Shown: positions 62,574 to 64,000 of the stretch, one piece after another
Layout of the letters: every line of letters starts with the position of its first letter
How positions within the stretch are numbered: the first letter of the stretch is position 1
Assembly: GCF_000698575.1 (NCBI RefSeq)
Contig: NZ_JFHD01000004.1
Coordinates: forward strand, 62,001 to 126,000
Reading direction: 5' to 3'
Source of the DNA: Caballeronia zhejiangensis
GTDB taxonomy: Bacteria; Pseudomonadota; Gammaproteobacteria; Burkholderiales; Burkholderiaceae
Length of the DNA: 64,000 bases
Notes under the pieces: generated by a model
What the model saw: only the letters and a program-made list of their open reading frames with translations
Told to the model about the DNA's origin: nothing
Databases searched by the model: none
Translations under genes and position numbers: made by a program

Positions 62574-63035
62574 ATGAAGGAGAAGGAAAGGGTGGTAAAT
62601 GCTCACACGCGTTTGTTGGTGGTCGATGACATGGCCACCATGCGCAATCTGATCCGGAAAATGCTGAGAGCGATCGGTTATACGACCATCGACGAAGCAG
62701 AGGATGGAGTGTCAGCGCTCGAAAAGTTGCGCACGCAACAGTTCGATCTCGTCATAACTGATTGGAACATGCCCAATATGGACGGGCTGACTCTCCTGCA
62801 GGAGATCCGCAAGTCCGATCTGGCCGAACTGCCGGTATTGATGGTGACCGCCGAAAAGCGGCGCGAGAACGTGCTCGCCGCGATCAACGCCGGTGCGAGC
62901 GGCTATATCGTGAAGCCGTTTTCAGAAGCCGCGCTCGCAGACAAGCTGGCTCAAATTGCGCCGCCTTTAGCCAGCGCCGCGCCGACAGGTAAGGACACAT
63001 CCGGATTCGGCGCGATCTTCGAGAGAACCCTATGA
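62574..63035 (+). CDS. CheY-like response regulator with C-terminal tail
   Basis: 153-residue single receiver domain. Acid pocket DD at about 18-19 (LLVVDDMATMRNLIRKML), phosphoacceptor Asp in VITDWNMPNMDGL, Thr in LMVTAEKRRENVL and Lys in VKPFSEAAL. After the CheY core there is an extension of about 25 residues (PLASAAPTGKDTSGFGAIFE), unlike CheY proper. GTG 62592, with GAAGGA before it, is an alternative start. Context suggests it serves the preceding chemoreceptor. Confidence 0.9.
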   Translation: MKEKERVVNAHTRLLVVDDMATMRNLIRKMLRAIGYTTIDEAEDGVSALEKLRTQQFDLVITDWNMPNMDGLTLLQEIRKSDLAELPVLMVTAEKRRENVLAAINAGASGYIVKPFSEAALADKLAQIAPPLASAAPTGKDTSGFGAIFERTL

Positions 63036-63378
63036 TGGCGCGTGCGCTCTGCTTGGTCGCTCGCAAGCGACACAAGAGGATTTTTTCGGCGTCTGCGAGA
63101 AGCGCTCGAGCGTAGTTTCTACATAACCGGCGGCGTAGACGGCAGGGCGCTGAGCATGGAGCGCGACCGGTGGCCGGATGCTGACTCGCGTTTAATCGAC
63201 TACGCGATGCGTCTGGCTGGCCGTCGCTGGGACTCACCATCCGCCTCGGTGCGCGCGTGAGGGCCGTGCCGATGCTGCGGATGTCGCGCTGAACCTGCAT
63301 CGAGTGCGCCCACCCGAGCAGGTGCGCCCGCCGTTTGCATTCGACGATGGACCATGACCAGCCTCCGTGAGCCGGCCG
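63036..63378. other. intergenic region, nothing convincing
   Basis: 343 bases between the receiver gene and the small hypothetical gene. Open frames here are arginine-rich and lack ribosome-binding sites. I see no RNA gene or clear terminator. Confidence 0.4.
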
Positions 63379-63564
63379 TCAACGTTGTCCTTCATTCGCG
63401 CCAGTGGACGGCACGCCGGCCGGACTTGGAGGATCGCGTAATTCAGCGTCTTCGTTAGCGCGGTGGGGCGGGTTCTTGGGCTGTGCCGGACCGAGATCGG
63501 TGAGCCCGTCGAAATCGATCGGATTCTGAGGCGGCTTGCTGTTTTCCGTTCGTGCGGCGCACAT
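63379..63564 (-). CDS. small polar hypothetical protein
   Basis: 61-residue polar, proline-rich protein of unknown function (MCAARTENSKPPQNPIDFDG at the start, DAELRDPPSPAGVPSTG later). I prefer ATG 63564 because GGAGC lies eight bases upstream; ATG 63576 is possible. It is divergent from a similarly polar 49-residue gene at 63695, and the two share the same 14-base translation-start sequence as an inverted repeat. Confidence 0.55.
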   Translation of the reverse strand: MCAARTENSKPPQNPIDFDGLTDLGPAQPKNPPHRANEDAELRDPPSPAGVPSTGANEGQR

Positions 63565-63697
63565 GATCGGCTCCATCGTTGTCTTGATTTCTCAAGAACA
63601 GCAAACGGTGTTCCGGCCGTTTGGCATTCTTCGTGCTGCAGTCGATGTTGGGCGCCTCGAGGCGCTCACATTCACGTACCGATTGGAGCCGATCATG
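63562..63697. repeat. 14-base inverted repeat at two divergent start codons
   Basis: CATGATCGGCTCCA (63562-63575) and TGGAGCCGATCATG (63684-63697) are perfect reverse complements. Each contains the ribosome-binding site and ATG of one of two divergent small genes. Confidence 0.6.
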
Positions 63698-63844
63698 ACC
63701 ATTCCGCAGAACGAACCCGGCACTGACGTTGTCGATACCGACAAGACGAAGCAACCCGACACGAAGCCCGCTGAACCGAAACAGGATTTGCCTTTGACGG
63801 AGGCTGATGACGGCAACACTCGGACGCCGCCGAATCCATCGTGA
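63695..63844 (+). CDS. small polar hypothetical protein, 49 aa
   Basis: 49-residue acidic, probably unstructured protein (TIPQNEPGTDVVDTDKTKQP, then DLPLTEADDGNTRTPPNPS). GGAG lies eight bases before ATG 63695. No family is recognised. It resembles the divergent 61-residue protein in composition: both are rich in Pro, Asn and Asp, with short PPNP/PPQNP runs, so they may be distantly related. Confidence 0.5.
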   Translation: MTIPQNEPGTDVVDTDKTKQPDTKPAEPKQDLPLTEADDGNTRTPPNPS

Positions 63845-63892
63845 CCGGCAAGGGACCGGCCATAAGCAAGCGTCCAAAACGCCCTTTGCACG

Positions 63893-64000
63893 TCATTCCC
63901 GCACCAGGCGCGCTTCTCGATCAGCACCCAAAAACTCGATGCGGAAATCGTGATGGATGACCGCCCAATCGATCCGTTCGAGGTCGCATGACGCGATCGG
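63893..64000 (-). CDS. C-terminal end of a gene leaving the window
   Basis: The last bases read on the minus strand give a coding-like frame with G/C-ending codons, ending IEFLGADREARLVRE and stop at 63893-63895. About 35 residues are visible, including DLERIDWAVIHHDFRIEF. The start lies beyond 64000. No family can be named from so short a piece. Confidence 0.4.
   Translation of the reverse strand, partial: PIASCDLERIDWAVIHHDFRIEFLGADREARLVRE

Noticed and set aside
63042-63260. 72-codon open frame after the CheY-like gene
   Set aside because: No ribosome-binding site, alternative start only, and Arg-rich composition; not supported as a gene.
1-64000. CRISPR arrays, insertion sequences, integrases, phage genes, B12 riboswitch near cbtB
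   Set aside because: No spaced direct repeats, transposase or integrase motifs, or cobalamin-box sequence could be seen by eye; a covariance-model search for riboswitches would settle the last point.

Overview
This 64 kb window is a high-GC chromosomal segment that looks like Burkholderiaceae (Caballeronia/Paraburkholderia type). Codons are strongly G/C-ending, LysR regulators are frequent, small stress proteins of the DUF2934/DUF883/DUF3072 kind are present, and there is a membrane PQQ glucose dehydrogenase. This placement is inferred from gene content; no rRNA is present to confirm it. One tRNA gene (Lys, TTT) is present. I see no insertion sequence, integrase, phage gene or CRISPR array.

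Layout. 1-5 kb: a hypothetical protein, an oddly ordered chemoreceptor-like protein, and a LysR gene divergent from a D-tartrate dehydratase. 4.2-11.8 kb: general-stress small proteins (DUF2795, DUF4142, DUF892, DUF2934, DUF883, a phasin-like protein) mixed with a hydrolase, a translationally coupled PncC-NadE pair for NAD metabolism, a metallo-hydrolase and an SDR. 11.8-14.2 kb: PQQ glucose dehydrogenase (gcd). 14.9-18.2 kb: an ECF sigma factor with its NrsF-type membrane anti-sigma, divergent from cytochrome b, a molybdopterin methionine-sulfoxide reductase-type protein and a methionine-rich secreted peptide. The intergenic region holds two opposed copies of GTAACC-N16-CGAA. 18.2-29 kb: an epoxide hydrolase/dehalogenase-like enzyme with a divergent CGNR regulator, two Hsp20 genes, tRNA-Lys, a diguanylate cyclase, a secreted lyase-superfamily protein, RhlE helicase and an NlpC/P60-like lipoprotein.

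29-33.9 kb: a substrate-binding protein and a three-part FAD/[2Fe-2S] dehydrogenase of the opine/hydroxyproline/HCN-synthase type, divergent from an OccR/NocR-like LysR gene. 34-40.4 kb: a probable sigma-54 operon (FlK-like thioesterase, PaaK-like CoA ligase, enoyl-CoA hydratase, HAD dehalogenase, LivK-type binding protein) followed by a sigma-54 activator gene. 40.4-43.8 kb: an NmrA-like reductase with divergent LysR, and a PAS-GGDEF protein.

43.8-56 kb is the most distinctive part, a nitrile/amide-use island. A 789-residue protein fuses an AraC-type regulator to a complete acetamidase/formamidase domain. It is divergent from an amino-acid-type ABC transporter (binding protein plus fused permease-ATPase) and a stand-alone acetamidase/formamidase paralogue. 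A CobW/P47K GTPase, a DUF1097 membrane protein, cobalt-type nitrile hydratase (beta, alpha, accessory), the cobalt transporter CbtB-CbtA and a GlxA-type AraC regulator follow on the same strand. The set reads as uptake, nitrile to amide, amide to acid plus ammonia, with its own cobalt supply.

56-64 kb: a large GGDEF-EAL protein, a TMEM175-type channel, a Cache chemoreceptor followed by a CheY-like receiver, and two tiny divergent hypothetical genes. The last 108 bases carry the probable 3' end of a gene that runs off the window.
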